Assembly: GCA_040878225.1 (NCBI GenBank)
Contig: JBBDMR010000101.1
Location: forward strand, 17,922-81,921
Source: MA-ANB-1 sp040878225
GTDB taxonomy: Bacteria > Actinomycetota > Acidimicrobiia > Spongiisociales > ZC4RG35
DNA length: 64,000 nucleotides
Direction of reading: 5' to 3'
A model generated the notes under the pieces. That model did not search any database. It had not been told where the DNA came from and saw only the letters and a list, made by a program, of their open reading frames with translations. Below are positions 17,169 through 25,618 of this stretch, one piece after another. The translations under genes and the position numbers were made by a program. Numbering within the stretch: the stretch's first letter is position 1; each line of letters starts with the position of its first letter.

Positions 17169-17825
17169 GTGAGCACGAGAGTTTTGATCGTTGATGACCA
17201 TGAAGTAGTCCGCCAGGGGCTCAAATCGATGTTGCAGACCCATCCCGAAGTAGAAGTGGTCGGAGAGGCCAGTTCCGGTGAGGAAGCCTTCCGCAGGACG
17301 GGGCTCGACGAGCCTGATGTGGTCGTCATGGACGTGAGGATGCCCGAGCAGTCCGGCATCGAGACCTGCCGGGAGATCCTTGAACGATTCCCCGATGTCC
17401 GTGTCCTCATGCTCACCTCATATGCAGACGAAGAGGCGCTCATGGCGTCGATCATGGCCGGTGCCTCGGGCTACGTGCTCAAGAAGGTGAAAGGAACCGA
17501 GCTCGTCGACAACATCCTGCGCGTGGCCGCCGGTGAGTCCCTACTCGACGAGTCGATGGTGGAGCGGCTCTTCGAAAGATTGCGATCCGGCAAGACCGAG
17601 GACCCCCGTCTCGCGAAGTTGACCGATCAGGAGCGCACCCTCGTCAGCCATATCGCCCGGGGCTTGACCAATAAACAGATCGCCGAAGAGATGTTCCTCG
17701 CCGAGAAGACAGTGAAGAACTACGTGTCTTCGGTGCTCACCAAGATGGACATGAGTAACCGCAGCGAAGCAGCGGCGTATGTCGCCCGCTCGGAGTCAGA
17801 TAAGAAAGATCCCGAAGAGTGGTGA
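17169..17825 (+). CDS. NarL/LuxR response regulator (DevR/DosR-like)
   Basis: A 218-residue two-domain regulator. The receiver has VLIVDDHEVVRQGL, phospho-acceptor Asp in VVVMDVRMPEQSG, and the switch Lys in SGYVLKKVKG. The LuxR-type helix-turn-helix is LTDQERTLVSHIARGLTNKQ then EKTVKNYVSSVLTKM, the same recognition-helix style as DosR. GTG 17169 gives the usual short lead-in (MSTRVLIVDDHEV); TTG 17139 would add ten residues. It is divergent from the DevS-like kinase and is the best candidate to bind the DosR-like boxes in this window. Confidence 0.9.
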   Translation: MSTRVLIVDDHEVVRQGLKSMLQTHPEVEVVGEASSGEEAFRRTGLDEPDVVVMDVRMPEQSGIETCREILERFPDVRVLMLTSYADEEALMASIMAGASGYVLKKVKGTELVDNILRVAAGESLLDESMVERLFERLRSGKTEDPRLAKLTDQERTLVSHIARGLTNKQIAEEMFLAEKTVKNYVSSVLTKMDMSNRSEAAAYVARSESDKKDPEEW

Positions 17826-17870
17826 TGCATGGTCGTCAAGATGGATGACATGCATTGTGCAACGGGCTAG

Positions 17871-18551
17871 CTACCAGTTAGCACTAGGGGCGTCGCCGGG
17901 AATGCGCTTCTCCGCCCGCTTGGTGTCGTCGACGTCGAAGCGAAGACGATCGGAGCTGACACCCACCACCCCATCGATCCGACGGGTCATCTCCTCGAGG
18001 ATCCTGGCGTCCGATCTGGTCGGCACGGTGCCCTCGAGAGTCACGATGCCGTCTGCGACCTCGACGCTGAGTCCCGCAGGCTCGAGCCAGAGGATCCGCT
18101 CGATGACCTCGGTACGGATCTCGTTCTCGATCTCGGTGTCGTCGCGAGCAAAGACCTTGAGGATGTCGGATCGGCTCAGGATCCCGACCACGCTCCCGTC
18201 GGGTTCGACGACTGGGAGCCTTTTCACCCCAGTCGACTCCATGAGGCGTGCCGCTTCGGTGTGGTCGGCCTCGGCTCCTATGGTCTTGACCTTCTTGGTC
18301 ATGGCTTCCCCAACAGTGATCGCACGCTCTTCGACGCTCTTGAAGAAAGACATGAGCGTGGTCGCGGGCTGGCGGAGTGACTCCTGATGCAGAACGTCTC
18401 CTTCGGTGACGATCCCGACCAGGCGGCCATCGCCGTCGACCACGGGAATACCGCTTATCCTTCGTTCGATCATGATGTGGGCGGCGTCTTTGAGCGAAGC
18501 CGACTCCCTTATGGTGGTCACGTCGGCCGTCATCAACTTCCGTATTTGCAT
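17871..18551 (-). CDS. CBS-pair plus BON-domain protein
   Basis: A 226-residue protein with two CBS motifs (GRLVGIVTEGDVLHQE and GSVVGILSRSDILKVFA) followed by a BON domain from about residue 145 (LSVEVADGIVTLEGTVPTRS). CBS-BON proteins occur in actinobacterial and proteobacterial stress regulons. The frame starts with MQIRKLMTADV after a clear AAAGGAG ribosome site. It converges with the DevR-like gene, 45 bases away, and a DosR-like box lies about 80 bases upstream of its start. Confidence 0.92.
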   Translation of the reverse strand: MQIRKLMTADVTTIRESASLKDAAHIMIERRISGIPVVDGDGRLVGIVTEGDVLHQESLRQPATTLMSFFKSVEERAITVGEAMTKKVKTIGAEADHTEAARLMESTGVKRLPVVEPDGSVVGILSRSDILKVFARDDTEIENEIRTEVIERILWLEPAGLSVEVADGIVTLEGTVPTRSDARILEEMTRRIDGVVGVSSDRLRFDVDDTKRAEKRIPGDAPSANW

Positions 18552-18624
18552 GCAGACTCCTTTATCCAACAAAAACTACCCGACGTGACGCCATGCGTGC
18601 CACCGCCAGTGGGCCTTATCCCGG

Positions 18625-18638
18625 AGGGCTTTCGTCCC
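18625..18638. promoter_or_regulatory. Candidate DosR-like box upstream of the CBS-BON gene
   Basis: AGGGCTTTCGTCCC matches 11 of the 13 fixed positions of GGGACTTTNGTCCC. The nearest -10-like hexamer for the CBS-BON gene (TAGTTT, minus strand, 18578-18573) is farther away than at the other boxes, so placement is less convincing. Confidence 0.45.
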
Positions 18639-18727
18639 TAGTGGCGTGTCTCTCAAATAGTCAGGCGTCTCTCCGGCCCTCGTCGACACGCACAACCTTT
18701 TAACCGACACACCACCAGCGAACTAAC

Positions 18728-19966
18728 TTGAAGCCGGTGCCGCCTCCCCTGATCACCAATGCCGAGCGTCGCCGCCGACTGGCGCACAGACACCTACTTT
18801 CACCCGAATTGCGCACCCCGGACCTCCCCACCGTCGTCGACGCGCTGGTCGCCCTGCACTCATCGGACCCGGTGACTGTCTATCTCACAGCTGCAGCCCG
18901 ACTCGACAACCCGTCGATCGACGTCATAGACCATGCGTTGTACAGCGAACGGAAGGTCTTCCGCCACCACGCCATGCGCCGGACGCTCTGGGTCATGGGG
19001 AAGGAGACGATTGGCGCGGCACATGCGTCGTGCACTTTGAAGATCGCCGACGCCGAGGAGAGGCGATTTCTCGCCTGGCTGGAAGACACACCCTCGATCT
19101 CCCGGCCTCGGGCGTGGTTGGAAATGGCCACTGAGCGTATCGTCGACTACCTGAGCACGAGCGCTCCCGCCTCGACCAGAGAAATCGGACTCGCATTGCC
19201 CGACCTGGCGGAACCGGTGAAAGTCGCCCTGGGAACACGCCAGGAGACCACGATTCCCGGTCACAGCCGTGCGCTTCTGCTCGCTGCTTTGAACGGGATC
19301 GTCGTACGGACCAGACCGCGAGGCACCTGGATCGCGTCCAACTACATCTGGGATACCGCGCGGAGATGGGGGTTCCCCGCACTCACCGGCCAGGAACCGG
19401 CGCAGGGGACCGCCGAGCTTCTGGTCCGGGTGCTCGATCGGTTCGGTCCGTGCACGCTCACCGATCTGAAGTGGTGGACCGGCTGGACCTTGACCATGAC
19501 CCGAAGGGCCCTTGCTGACATCTCGGCGGCTGAGGTTGCCCTGGAGTCGGGTGCCACGGGTTGGATGAATGCCAGTGATGTTGATGATTCTGTCAACGAT
19601 CCCGGGCCGTGGATAGCGCTGCTCCCGGGCCTCGACCCGACCACCATGGGGTGGAAGGAGCGGGATTGGTATCTGGCCACAGATGTCGCCGCGCATGTAT
19701 TCGACCGCAATGGCAACGCCGGTCCGACCATTTGGGCCGACGGCCAGGTTGTCGGCGGGTGGGCGCAGCGGGCCAACGGGGAGATCGCTTTTGACCTCCA
19801 TCGGGAGCTGACGCGGGAGCATCGGGCACTTCTCGCCGACGCGGAATCGAGAACCATCGAATTCGTCGGTGATACCCGGTTCAGTGTCAGATTCCCCTCG
19901 CCCAATCAAAAACGGCTGCTGAGCACGACGGGGACATACCCTGCCGACGATGCGATAGAGGCGTAG
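18728..19966 (+). CDS. Winged-helix DNA-binding protein (HTH_42, AlkZ-like family)
   Basis: A 412-residue member of the winged-helix DNA-binding domain family (HTH_42), related to AlkZ-type DNA glycosylases that excise bulky or crosslinked bases. Typical landmarks are ALVALHSSDPVTVYL near residue 40, RTLWVMGKET, RGTWIASNYIWD and LKWWTGWTLTMTRRAL. In AlkZ the catalytic motif is QxQ; here the matching segment reads HSSD, so catalysis cannot be assumed. The start is TTG, or GTG 18737. It is followed after 10 bases by a cupredoxin gene. Confidence 0.8.
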   Translation: MKPVPPPLITNAERRRRLAHRHLLSPELRTPDLPTVVDALVALHSSDPVTVYLTAAARLDNPSIDVIDHALYSERKVFRHHAMRRTLWVMGKETIGAAHASCTLKIADAEERRFLAWLEDTPSISRPRAWLEMATERIVDYLSTSAPASTREIGLALPDLAEPVKVALGTRQETTIPGHSRALLLAALNGIVVRTRPRGTWIASNYIWDTARRWGFPALTGQEPAQGTAELLVRVLDRFGPCTLTDLKWWTGWTLTMTRRALADISAAEVALESGATGWMNASDVDDSVNDPGPWIALLPGLDPTTMGWKERDWYLATDVAAHVFDRNGNAGPTIWADGQVVGGWAQRANGEIAFDLHRELTREHRALLADAESRTIEFVGDTRFSVRFPSPNQKRLLSTTGTYPADDAIEA

Positions 19967-19976
19967 GGTTCCGGAC

Positions 19977-20345
19977 ATGAAAAAGTCAAACACGCGATTC
20001 AAATCGATGGTCCTCTTGCTCGGACTGATGCTGGTGGCCTGTGGAGGATCCGATGATCCCGATCCCGATCCCGACCCCGGCTCCGGGGACGCGGCCGGCA
20101 GCGTCACCATCTCGATCGACGGTTTCGCCTTCAGTGAGCCAGACACACTGGCTCGGGGAGGGACAGCCACCGTGACCAACAACGACAGCACGACCCACAC
20201 CTGGACCGCCAACGACGGCCTCTTCGACTCGAGCGGAATCTCCCCGGGAGAATCGTTCGAATTCACCTTCGACGATGCCGGCGCCTACACATACTTCTGC
20301 AATATCCACCCGACCATGACCGGAAGCATCACGGTTTCTGGATGA
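19977..20345 (+). CDS. Cupredoxin (plastocyanin-like) lipoprotein
   Basis: A 122-residue secreted copper protein. A lipoprotein signal ends LLLGLMLVACGG, followed by an Asp-Pro repeat linker (DPDPDPDPGSG) and a small cupredoxin domain. Type-1 copper ligands are visible: His in STTHTWTA, then Cys-His in YFCNIHPTM, with the final Met. Such proteins carry electrons or copper outside the membrane. The next gene (pirin) begins 7 bases after the stop. Confidence 0.9.
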   Translation: MKKSNTRFKSMVLLLGLMLVACGGSDDPDPDPDPGSGDAAGSVTISIDGFAFSEPDTLARGGTATVTNNDSTTHTWTANDGLFDSSGISPGESFEFTFDDAGAYTYFCNIHPTMTGSITVSG

Positions 20346-20352
20346 CCTTCTG

Positions 20353-21021
20353 ATGAGCGGGCCGGTCGAAGAGCAGACAGTTGACGGGGCCGACCTCGGC
20401 ATGTCAACGATCGAGGTCAAAGAGGGCAGGACGGCACAGGTCGGCGAGATGCATGTGGTGCGGGTGCTCCCCACCAAGCAGAAGCGGGCCGTTGGCCCAT
20501 GGTGCTTCGTTGACCTGATGAGTCCCGACGACATCGATGAGCCTCCACCCCTCGAGATCGGCCCCCACCCTCACATCGGTTTGGCCACTGTGACCTGGCT
20601 GTTTGCCGGTTCGGCCCTGCATTCGGATTCTCTGGGCAGCGAGCAACTCATCGCCCCCGGACAGCTGAACCTGATGACGAGCGGCCACGGCCTGGCCCAC
20701 GCCGAGCTCGGGGTCGAGCCCTCCACCGCCAGGGACACCGGCGGGATCATGGGGGCGCAGATGTGGCTGGCACAACCGGAGTCGACAAGNNNNNNNNNNN
20801 NNNNNNNNNNNNNNNNNNNNNNNNNNNNNNNNNNNNNNNNNNNNNNNNNNNNNNNNNNNNNNNNNNNNNNNNNNNNNNNNNNNNNNNNNGTCGCCCGCGA
20901 CCAGGACGAGATCACGGACGCATGGCGCGACTGGAGGGACCACAACGACGAGAGATTCGGACCGGTCCCATCGTCACTGGCAAGGATCGACGCGCCGACC
21001 CCGCCCTGGATCAGGGAGTGA
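20353..21021 (+). CDS. Pirin-family protein split by an assembly gap
   Basis: The N-terminal part carries the pirin metal motif (GPHPHIGLATVTWLF, with later HGLAHAELG and an IMGAQMWLA strand). A 100-N gap then removes the middle, and the last 44 residues (DAWRDWRDHNDERFGPV...) fit a pirin C-terminus. Pirins are iron-binding bicupins, some with quercetinase activity. Family length is about 290-300 residues but only about 188 are visible, so the gap probably hides roughly 100 residues; the frame agreement across the Ns cannot be trusted. The end overlaps the convergent permease gene by 11 bases. Confidence 0.75.
   Translation: MSGPVEEQTVDGADLGMSTIEVKEGRTAQVGEMHVVRVLPTKQKRAVGPWCFVDLMSPDDIDEPPPLEIGPHPHIGLATVTWLFAGSALHSDSLGSEQLIAPGQLNLMTSGHGLAHAELGVEPSTARDTGGIMGAQMWLAQPESTXXXXXXXXXXXXXXXXXXXXXXXXXXXXXXXXXXVARDQDEITDAWRDWRDHNDERFGPVPSSLARIDAPTPPWIRE
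20790..20889. other. Scaffold gap of 100 N inside pirin gene
   Basis: Exactly 100 N, a conventional placeholder for a gap of unknown size. The flanking sequences share no overlap. Confidence 0.98.
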
Positions 21022-21874
21022 TACCGGTCTCCTGAGCCGCCGGAGAACTTGTCACCTGCCCGACGCGTCTATCCGTTCGTATCGAGCGCACCGCCAGTAC
21101 TACGAAGAACAGGGCAATCGGCATGACCGCCATGGTGGCCGAGCCGGATGTGTCGGCGTGATAACTGACGATCAACCCGACAAATACCGACAGAACCCCG
21201 ATCAACGCGGCAAGGAGCATTATCGAGGGGACCCGGCGCACGAGGAGGGCCGCAGTCGCCGCAGGACCGACGAGCAGACCGAAGACCAGCATCGTTCCCA
21301 CCGTCTGGAAGGAGCCGATGATCACCACTGTAATCAGGCCGAGCAACACCACATGAGCCAACCGGGGGCGCAGTCCGAGGAGCCTCGCTTTCTGCTCGTT
21401 GAACGAGAGCACAAGGAATGGCCGGTACATGACTGTGCTGACGACCACCGTCGCCCCAGCGACGATGCCCAACAAGACGATGTCTGATCCGGTAACGCCG
21501 AGGACATCACCAAACAGGATGGCAGTGAGGTCGCCCGAGAACGAAGGAGTTCGCGAGATGAGGATCACCCCCAAACCGAGCATGCCGACAAAGAGCAGGC
21601 CGATCCCGGTGTCTTCAGGAAACTCGGTCTGTCGATGGACCAGGTTGATGCCAGCGAGCATCACGACCGCTGCCAGTGCGGCTCCGATCATCGGGTTGAA
21701 GCCGAACAGAATCGCCAGCGCGATTCCCGGAATCACCCCGTGGACCAGAGCGTCGCCGAGAAAGCTCATCCCCCTGATTACCACCCATGTGCCGACCAGG
21801 GCCAGGGCTATGGCTGCCAGGCTCCCACCGAGCAGCGCTCTCTGCTGAAAGGCCAGCTCAAACGGTTCGGTCAT
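21011..21874 (-). CDS. Zinc ABC transporter permease (ZnuB-like)
   Basis: A 287-residue inner-membrane protein of the ABC-3 family for zinc or manganese uptake, with about eight hydrophobic segments. Typical signatures are SFLGDALVHGVIPGIALA near residue 40 and the coupling region NEQKARLLGLRPRLAHVVLLGLI. Start ATG 21874 (GTG 21883 is also possible). It lies 26 bases after the binding-protein gene on the same strand. With the ATPase encoded on the other strand beyond zur, it completes a three-part importer. Zinc specificity is inferred from the His-rich binding protein and the Zur-like regulator. Confidence 0.92.
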   Translation of the reverse strand: MTEPFELAFQQRALLGGSLAAIALALVGTWVVIRGMSFLGDALVHGVIPGIALAILFGFNPMIGAALAAVVMLAGINLVHRQTEFPEDTGIGLLFVGMLGLGVILISRTPSFSGDLTAILFGDVLGVTGSDIVLLGIVAGATVVVSTVMYRPFLVLSFNEQKARLLGLRPRLAHVVLLGLITVVIIGSFQTVGTMLVFGLLVGPAATAALLVRRVPSIMLLAALIGVLSVFVGLIVSYHADTSGSATMAVMPIALFFVVLAVRSIRTDRRVGQVTSSPAAQETGITP

Positions 21875-21900
21875 CCACTCCACAGCGAGTCAATCTATCT

Positions 21901-22848
21901 TCAGGACCCGAGCGCCTGTGCGATTCTGCCCGCATTGGTCCGAAACATGTCGACCAGTGTTTCGGCGCCGGACCCGGGCTCACCCAGAGATCCCGTGAAA
22001 AGCTCGACCACCTGAACCTCTCCTCCGAGCTCGCGAGCAACCGCATCGGCGAGGGCGGACGGTTGGGTGGTTTCGGCGAAGATGACGCTGACACCGAGTT
22101 CGCGCATCGTGGCGACCAGCGAGGCCAGGGCTTCCGAGCTCGGGTCGCCCAAAGTCGACCCACCAGGCACTACGGTCCCGACCACCTCGAAGTCGTACCT
22201 GTCGGCAAAGTAGCCGAGTGCTTCGTGATTGGTGACAAGGAGGCGCTCGGCCGGTTCGATAACGGAGAGCTCCTCCTCGATCTCGAAATGGAGCTCCTGG
22301 AGCTCGGCTGCATAGGCCGCCCCGCGCTCGGTCCAACCGGTGCCGGGGTCGAGCTCGTTCAGCTCGGCAGCGACGATGGCTGCCGCCTCCGCCATCCGTA
22401 GCGGGTCCATCCAGACGTGAGGATCGATTGAGTGGTCATGGTCCCCGTCCTCATCATGGTCCCCGTCCTCATCATGGTCGTCAAGCCCGAACGGGATCGG
22501 GTCCAGCATCGGCCCCAGCTCGAGGACCCGGCCCCCATCCGCCACTACACCTTCGAGGACGGCAGCGAATCCTTCTTCGAGACCGAGCCCGATGATCACC
22601 ACCAGGTCGGCGTCGTTCATTGCGGCGACCTGTTGGGACGACGGCGAAAACGAATGCGGATCTGCCCCGAGCGGCATCAGGACCTCCACCGTGGCATCGG
22701 CCCCGGCGACGTTGGACACCAGGTCGCCAAGGGCTGAGGTGGTGACCACGACCTTGACGCCACCTTCACCCGGGTCGCTGGTGCCACAGGCCCCGAGCGT
22801 CATTGCCGCGAGGACCGCCACCCCCATGACTGCCCTCAGTCGTTTCAT
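21901..22848 (-). CDS. Zinc-binding lipoprotein of ABC importer (ZnuA-like)
   Basis: A 315-residue cluster A-I binding protein. A lipoprotein signal ends AAMTLGACGTS. The family motif MPLGADPHSFSPSSQQ supplies the first His ligand, and a charged loop contains DHDEDG repeated in tandem, ending DHDHSIDPHVWMDP. Further ligands are in LVTNHEALGYF and the final Asp region. The His/Asp-rich loop is the mark of zinc-specific members. ATG 22848 is favoured over 22866. It shares the divergent, palindrome-bearing control region with zur. Confidence 0.93.
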   Translation of the reverse strand: MKRLRAVMGVAVLAAMTLGACGTSDPGEGGVKVVVTTSALGDLVSNVAGADATVEVLMPLGADPHSFSPSSQQVAAMNDADLVVIIGLGLEEGFAAVLEGVVADGGRVLELGPMLDPIPFGLDDHDEDGDHDEDGDHDHSIDPHVWMDPLRMAEAAAIVAAELNELDPGTGWTERGAAYAAELQELHFEIEEELSVIEPAERLLVTNHEALGYFADRYDFEVVGTVVPGGSTLGDPSSEALASLVATMRELGVSVIFAETTQPSALADAVARELGGEVQVVELFTGSLGEPGSGAETLVDMFRTNAGRIAQALGS

Positions 22849-22877
22849 CCTCTGCTTGCCTCTCATTTGTAATCGAT

Positions 22878-22916
22878 ATTGAGAATCATTATAATCACTT
22901 TGAGAACGATAATCAA
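22878..22916. promoter_or_regulatory. Two Fur/Zur-type boxes in divergent zinc promoter
   Basis: ATTGAGAATCATTATAATCA (22878-22897) and TTGAGAACGATAATCAA (22900-22916) are AT-rich, imperfect palindromes of the Fur-family type. They lie side by side in the 80 bases between the divergent binding-protein and regulator genes. Confidence 0.75.
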
Positions 22917-22928
22917 AAGCCGGAACAA

Positions 22929-23369
22929 ATGCCAGAAACCAACCTCGAAAAGCAGATTGCCGGCTGGCTCCAGGAGAGAGACATCAGGCTCACATCGGGT
23001 CGGCGCACGATCGTCCGCTCACTCGGGGTCGCCGACGGCCCGCGCTCGGCCTCCGACCTCTACGCCTCGATCGGCGACACTGTGCCTCTCTCCTCAATAT
23101 ACAGGTCGCTAGCAGTCCTAGAGGAGGCCGGCGTGATCAGCCCCCACTACTCCACGAAGGGCGTCACCAGATACGAGCTGGCTGAGTGGCTCATGGGCCA
23201 TCACCACCATCTCGTCTGCGTCGAATGTGGCCAGGTCGAGGACATAGAGATCGCATCCGAAATAGAGACCCAGCTCGAGGCAATCGTCGAGAGCATCGGC
23301 CGTGAGGTTTCCTTCGCCCCGCGGGATCACGCCCTCAACATCGAAGGGCTGTGCTCCGAATGCAAGTAG
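22929..23369 (+). CDS. zur: Fur-family regulator, probably Zur
   Basis: A 146-residue Fur-family protein: winged helix (RLTSGRRTIVRSL, then SIYRSLAVLEEAGVI), hinge, and metal-binding dimer domain with HHHHLVCVECGQVEDIEI and a C-terminal CSECK. The two CxxC pairs form the structural zinc site. The genomic setting (zinc permease and binding protein divergent, ATPase gene overlapping the 3' end) makes zinc the likely corepressor and the adjacent palindromes its operators. Confidence 0.9.
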   Translation: MPETNLEKQIAGWLQERDIRLTSGRRTIVRSLGVADGPRSASDLYASIGDTVPLSSIYRSLAVLEEAGVISPHYSTKGVTRYELAEWLMGHHHHLVCVECGQVEDIEIASEIETQLEAIVESIGREVSFAPRDHALNIEGLCSECK

Positions 23370-24354
23370 AGCCTCCACCCGCGGTCCGGGCCACCGAGAT
23401 CGTCCTGGCCTACGAAGGCAAGGTCGCAGTCGACACATCAACTTTCACGATCCCCTCCGGGACAGTGACTGCGGTCATCGGACCCAACGGTTCAGGTAAA
23501 TCCACGTTGCTCAACGCCATCGCCGGGCTCATCGACCTGAGTTCGGGGACAATCGAGGTTCCGGCGCGACGCGACGGCTTCAAGCGGGTGTCCTACGTCC
23601 TGCAGACGACCAAAGTCAACGATGCGCTGCCGATATCGGTTGCAGAGGTGGTGGGGATGGGACGCTTTGCCGGGAAGGGTTGGTTCGAAAGGCTCGGTCC
23701 GGAGGATCGGGCTGCAATCGCATCCGCCATGGAGCGCACCGGTGTCACTGACCTTCAGGGCGAGCACCTCCAGTACCTTTCGGGGGGACAGAAACAACGC
23801 GTCTTCGTCGCTCAGGGACTAGCCCAGGAACACGAGCTGCTACTCCTCGACGAGCCGTTGACCGGAATCGATCTCACCGCCGCTCACGCGATAGACAAGG
23901 TGATCCACGACGAAATCGAGAACGGCTGCACTGTGGTGCTGACGACACACGATCTCTCCGAGGCGAAGATAGCCGACCATGTCATCCTTCTCGCCGGGCG
24001 GGTTGTGGCCGCCGGGCCCCCGGACGTGGTACTTACAACCGAGAACCTGACCGCGGCATACGGGCCATCATTGCTCCACATCGCCGACGGCAACGTCTTT
24101 GTCGACGATCCAGCACACCAACCCGTTCCCGGTCGGCATATTCACCGCCAGAAGACGGTNNNNNNNNNNNNNNNNNNNNNNNNNNNNNNNNNNNNNNNNN
24201 NNNNNNNNNNNNNNNNNNNNNNNNNNNNNNNNNNNNNNNNNNNNNNNNNNNNNNNNNNNACGATCCAGCACACCAACCCGTTCCCGGTCGGCATATTCAC
24301 CGCCAGAAGACGGTTCACCCGGAAACATCTCCCGGCGAATACCACCAGGAGTAG
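23360..24354 (+). CDS. Zinc ABC importer ATPase (ZnuC-like), with assembly gap near 3' end
   Basis: An ATP-binding subunit with Walker A (GPNGSGKST), signature YLSGGQKQRVF, Walker B (LLLLDEPLTGID) and the switch His (TTHDLSEA). It starts at ATG 23360, overlapping the zur stop. The sequence is interrupted by 100 N flanked by an identical 55-base segment. If the duplicate and Ns are removed, the frame runs straight through and ends at TAG 24352-24354, giving 279 residues, a normal length. As printed, the frame appears to continue far into the next region, which is an artefact. Confidence 0.88.
24105..24159 (+). repeat. 55-base duplicate, left copy (assembly overlap)
   Basis: Identical to 24260-24314. 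The length, 55, equals a commonly used assembler k-mer, and the copies abut the N run on both sides, so this is most simply an unmerged contig overlap. Confidence 0.9.
24160..24259. other. Scaffold gap of 100 N, probably spurious
   Basis: A run of 100 N between two identical 55-base flanks; the true sequence probably has no gap here. Confidence 0.95.
24260..24314 (+). repeat. 55-base duplicate, right copy (assembly overlap)
   Basis: Identical to 24105-24159, directly after the N run; see the left copy. Confidence 0.9.
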
Positions 24355-24484
24355 AACCGCACCAATCTTTGCAAAGGGTTCGACTTTCGTTAACCGATTG
24401 TTTACTTCATGCACCTACAAATACAGCGCGGGTCGAACAGCGGCCGGCGCAACAACAAACTTCCTCCTCCCAAGGAACGAAATC

Positions 24485-24513
24485 GGGGCGGCCCCAGGGG
24501 TCGCCCCTCTTTC
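24485..24513. terminator. Terminator between zinc ATPase and CDF genes
   Basis: GC-rich hairpin (GGGGCG paired with CGCCCC, extended by a G-T and two C-G pairs) followed by TCTTTC on the plus strand. It lies between two convergent genes and may serve the zur-ATPase transcript. Confidence 0.65.
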
Positions 24514-24565
24514 GTCGACCAACAGCCGGGTCGGGCCCGATGGAGTGCTGCGGATGGCCCGGAAC

Positions 24566-25522
24566 TCAGTGGTCGCCTTTCCCCTCGGGAGGAAGGTCAG
24601 CAGTGCCGACGTGGTCGGGATCGAAGATGTCGGGTTCGAGGTATATCCGTCGGGCATAGGGCACCGCTTGCCTGATCGCAATTTCACAACGGTCGATGGC
24701 ATCGGCGACACCGCTCATCGTCAGGGAACGATCGAACTCGACCTTTCCCGCCACGAGTAATTCCTCGGGGCCGATGTGCTGGGTCCTCAGGTCGATTATT
24801 CGCTTCACCCCGTCCGAGCCGCGAACCGCGCTCAGGATTGCCGCGATGTTCTCCTTGGTGGCCGCTTCGCCCAACAGCAAAGATCGCATCTCCACAGTAA
24901 GAACTGAAGCGATAACCAGAAGGAGGAGACCGATGCCCACGGTTGCGAGTCCATCCCAGACCGGATCGCCGGTGGCGGCGGTCAAACTCACCCCGATCAG
25001 GGCGATCATGAGCCCGAGCATCGCTCCTGCATCCTCCAGCAACACAACCGGAAGCTCCGGCGACCGCGAGCTGCGTATGTAGTCCCACCACCCGCGGTTC
25101 CCCTTCTCTTTTCTGGCTTCGACAATTGCCGTGCGGAAGCTGAACCCCTCGAGGATCAGGCTAAAGATGAGGACACCTATGGCCCAGCCGAGGGACGTAA
25201 CCTCGTGGGGGTGGCGGAGTTTGTCTATCCCCTCGTAGAGCGAATACACCCCGCCGAGCGTGAACAGGACTAGAGCAACCACAAAAGACCAGAAGTAACG
25301 CTCTCTCCCGTAGCCGAACTGGTGCTCGTCATCGGCGATACGCCGCGCCTGGCGGCCCCCGAGCAGGAGCAGTCCCTGGTTGGAGGTGTCAGCCACCGAA
25401 TGGACCGACTCGGCAAGCATCGCTGACGACCCGGTCACGAGATACGCGACAAACTTGGCGACCGCGATGCCTGCGTTGGCAATCATCGCCGCGAGAATCG
25501 CCCGGGTTCCTCCACTGGCCAT
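24566..25522 (-). CDS. Cation diffusion facilitator family transporter
   Basis: A 318-residue divalent metal exporter with about six transmembrane segments. The transport-site motifs are ESVHSVADTSNQ in the second helix and LLEDAGAMLG in the fifth, and the cytoplasmic C-terminal domain follows after SLLLGEAATKENI. CDF proteins exchange Zn, Mn, Fe or Co for protons. ATG 25522 follows a good ribosome site (GATAGGAGTG). The gene converges on the zinc importer cluster, so efflux and uptake genes for similar metals sit side by side. Confidence 0.92.
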   Translation of the reverse strand: MASGGTRAILAAMIANAGIAVAKFVAYLVTGSSAMLAESVHSVADTSNQGLLLLGGRQARRIADDEHQFGYGRERYFWSFVVALVLFTLGGVYSLYEGIDKLRHPHEVTSLGWAIGVLIFSLILEGFSFRTAIVEARKEKGNRGWWDYIRSSRSPELPVVLLEDAGAMLGLMIALIGVSLTAATGDPVWDGLATVGIGLLLLVIASVLTVEMRSLLLGEAATKENIAAILSAVRGSDGVKRIIDLRTQHIGPEELLVAGKVEFDRSLTMSGVADAIDRCEIAIRQAVPYARRIYLEPDIFDPDHVGTADLPPEGKGDH

Positions 25523-25618
25523 TTCACTCCTATCGCAGTCGGGCCGCGTGGAGGATACGACAACGTGGCGGAATAGGCGTTTCTGGAACCTCACCGACCG
25601 ACGCGACGTTGTAATCCC

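Noticed and set aside
18860..20266. 468-residue minus-strand frame
   Set aside because: It is antisense to the AlkZ-like and cupredoxin genes; composition is the usual high-GC shadow (Arg, Pro, Gly rich) with no recognisable domain.
22432..22500. Repetitive Val/Pro/Met frame (MVMVPVLIMVPVLIMV)
   Set aside because: This is the complement of the tandem DHDEDG codons of the zinc-binding protein, not a separate gene.
24355..24760. Apparent extension of the zinc ATPase frame past the N gap
   Set aside because: It depends on an artificial frame created by the duplicated 55 bases and 100 N; the corrected frame stops at 24354.
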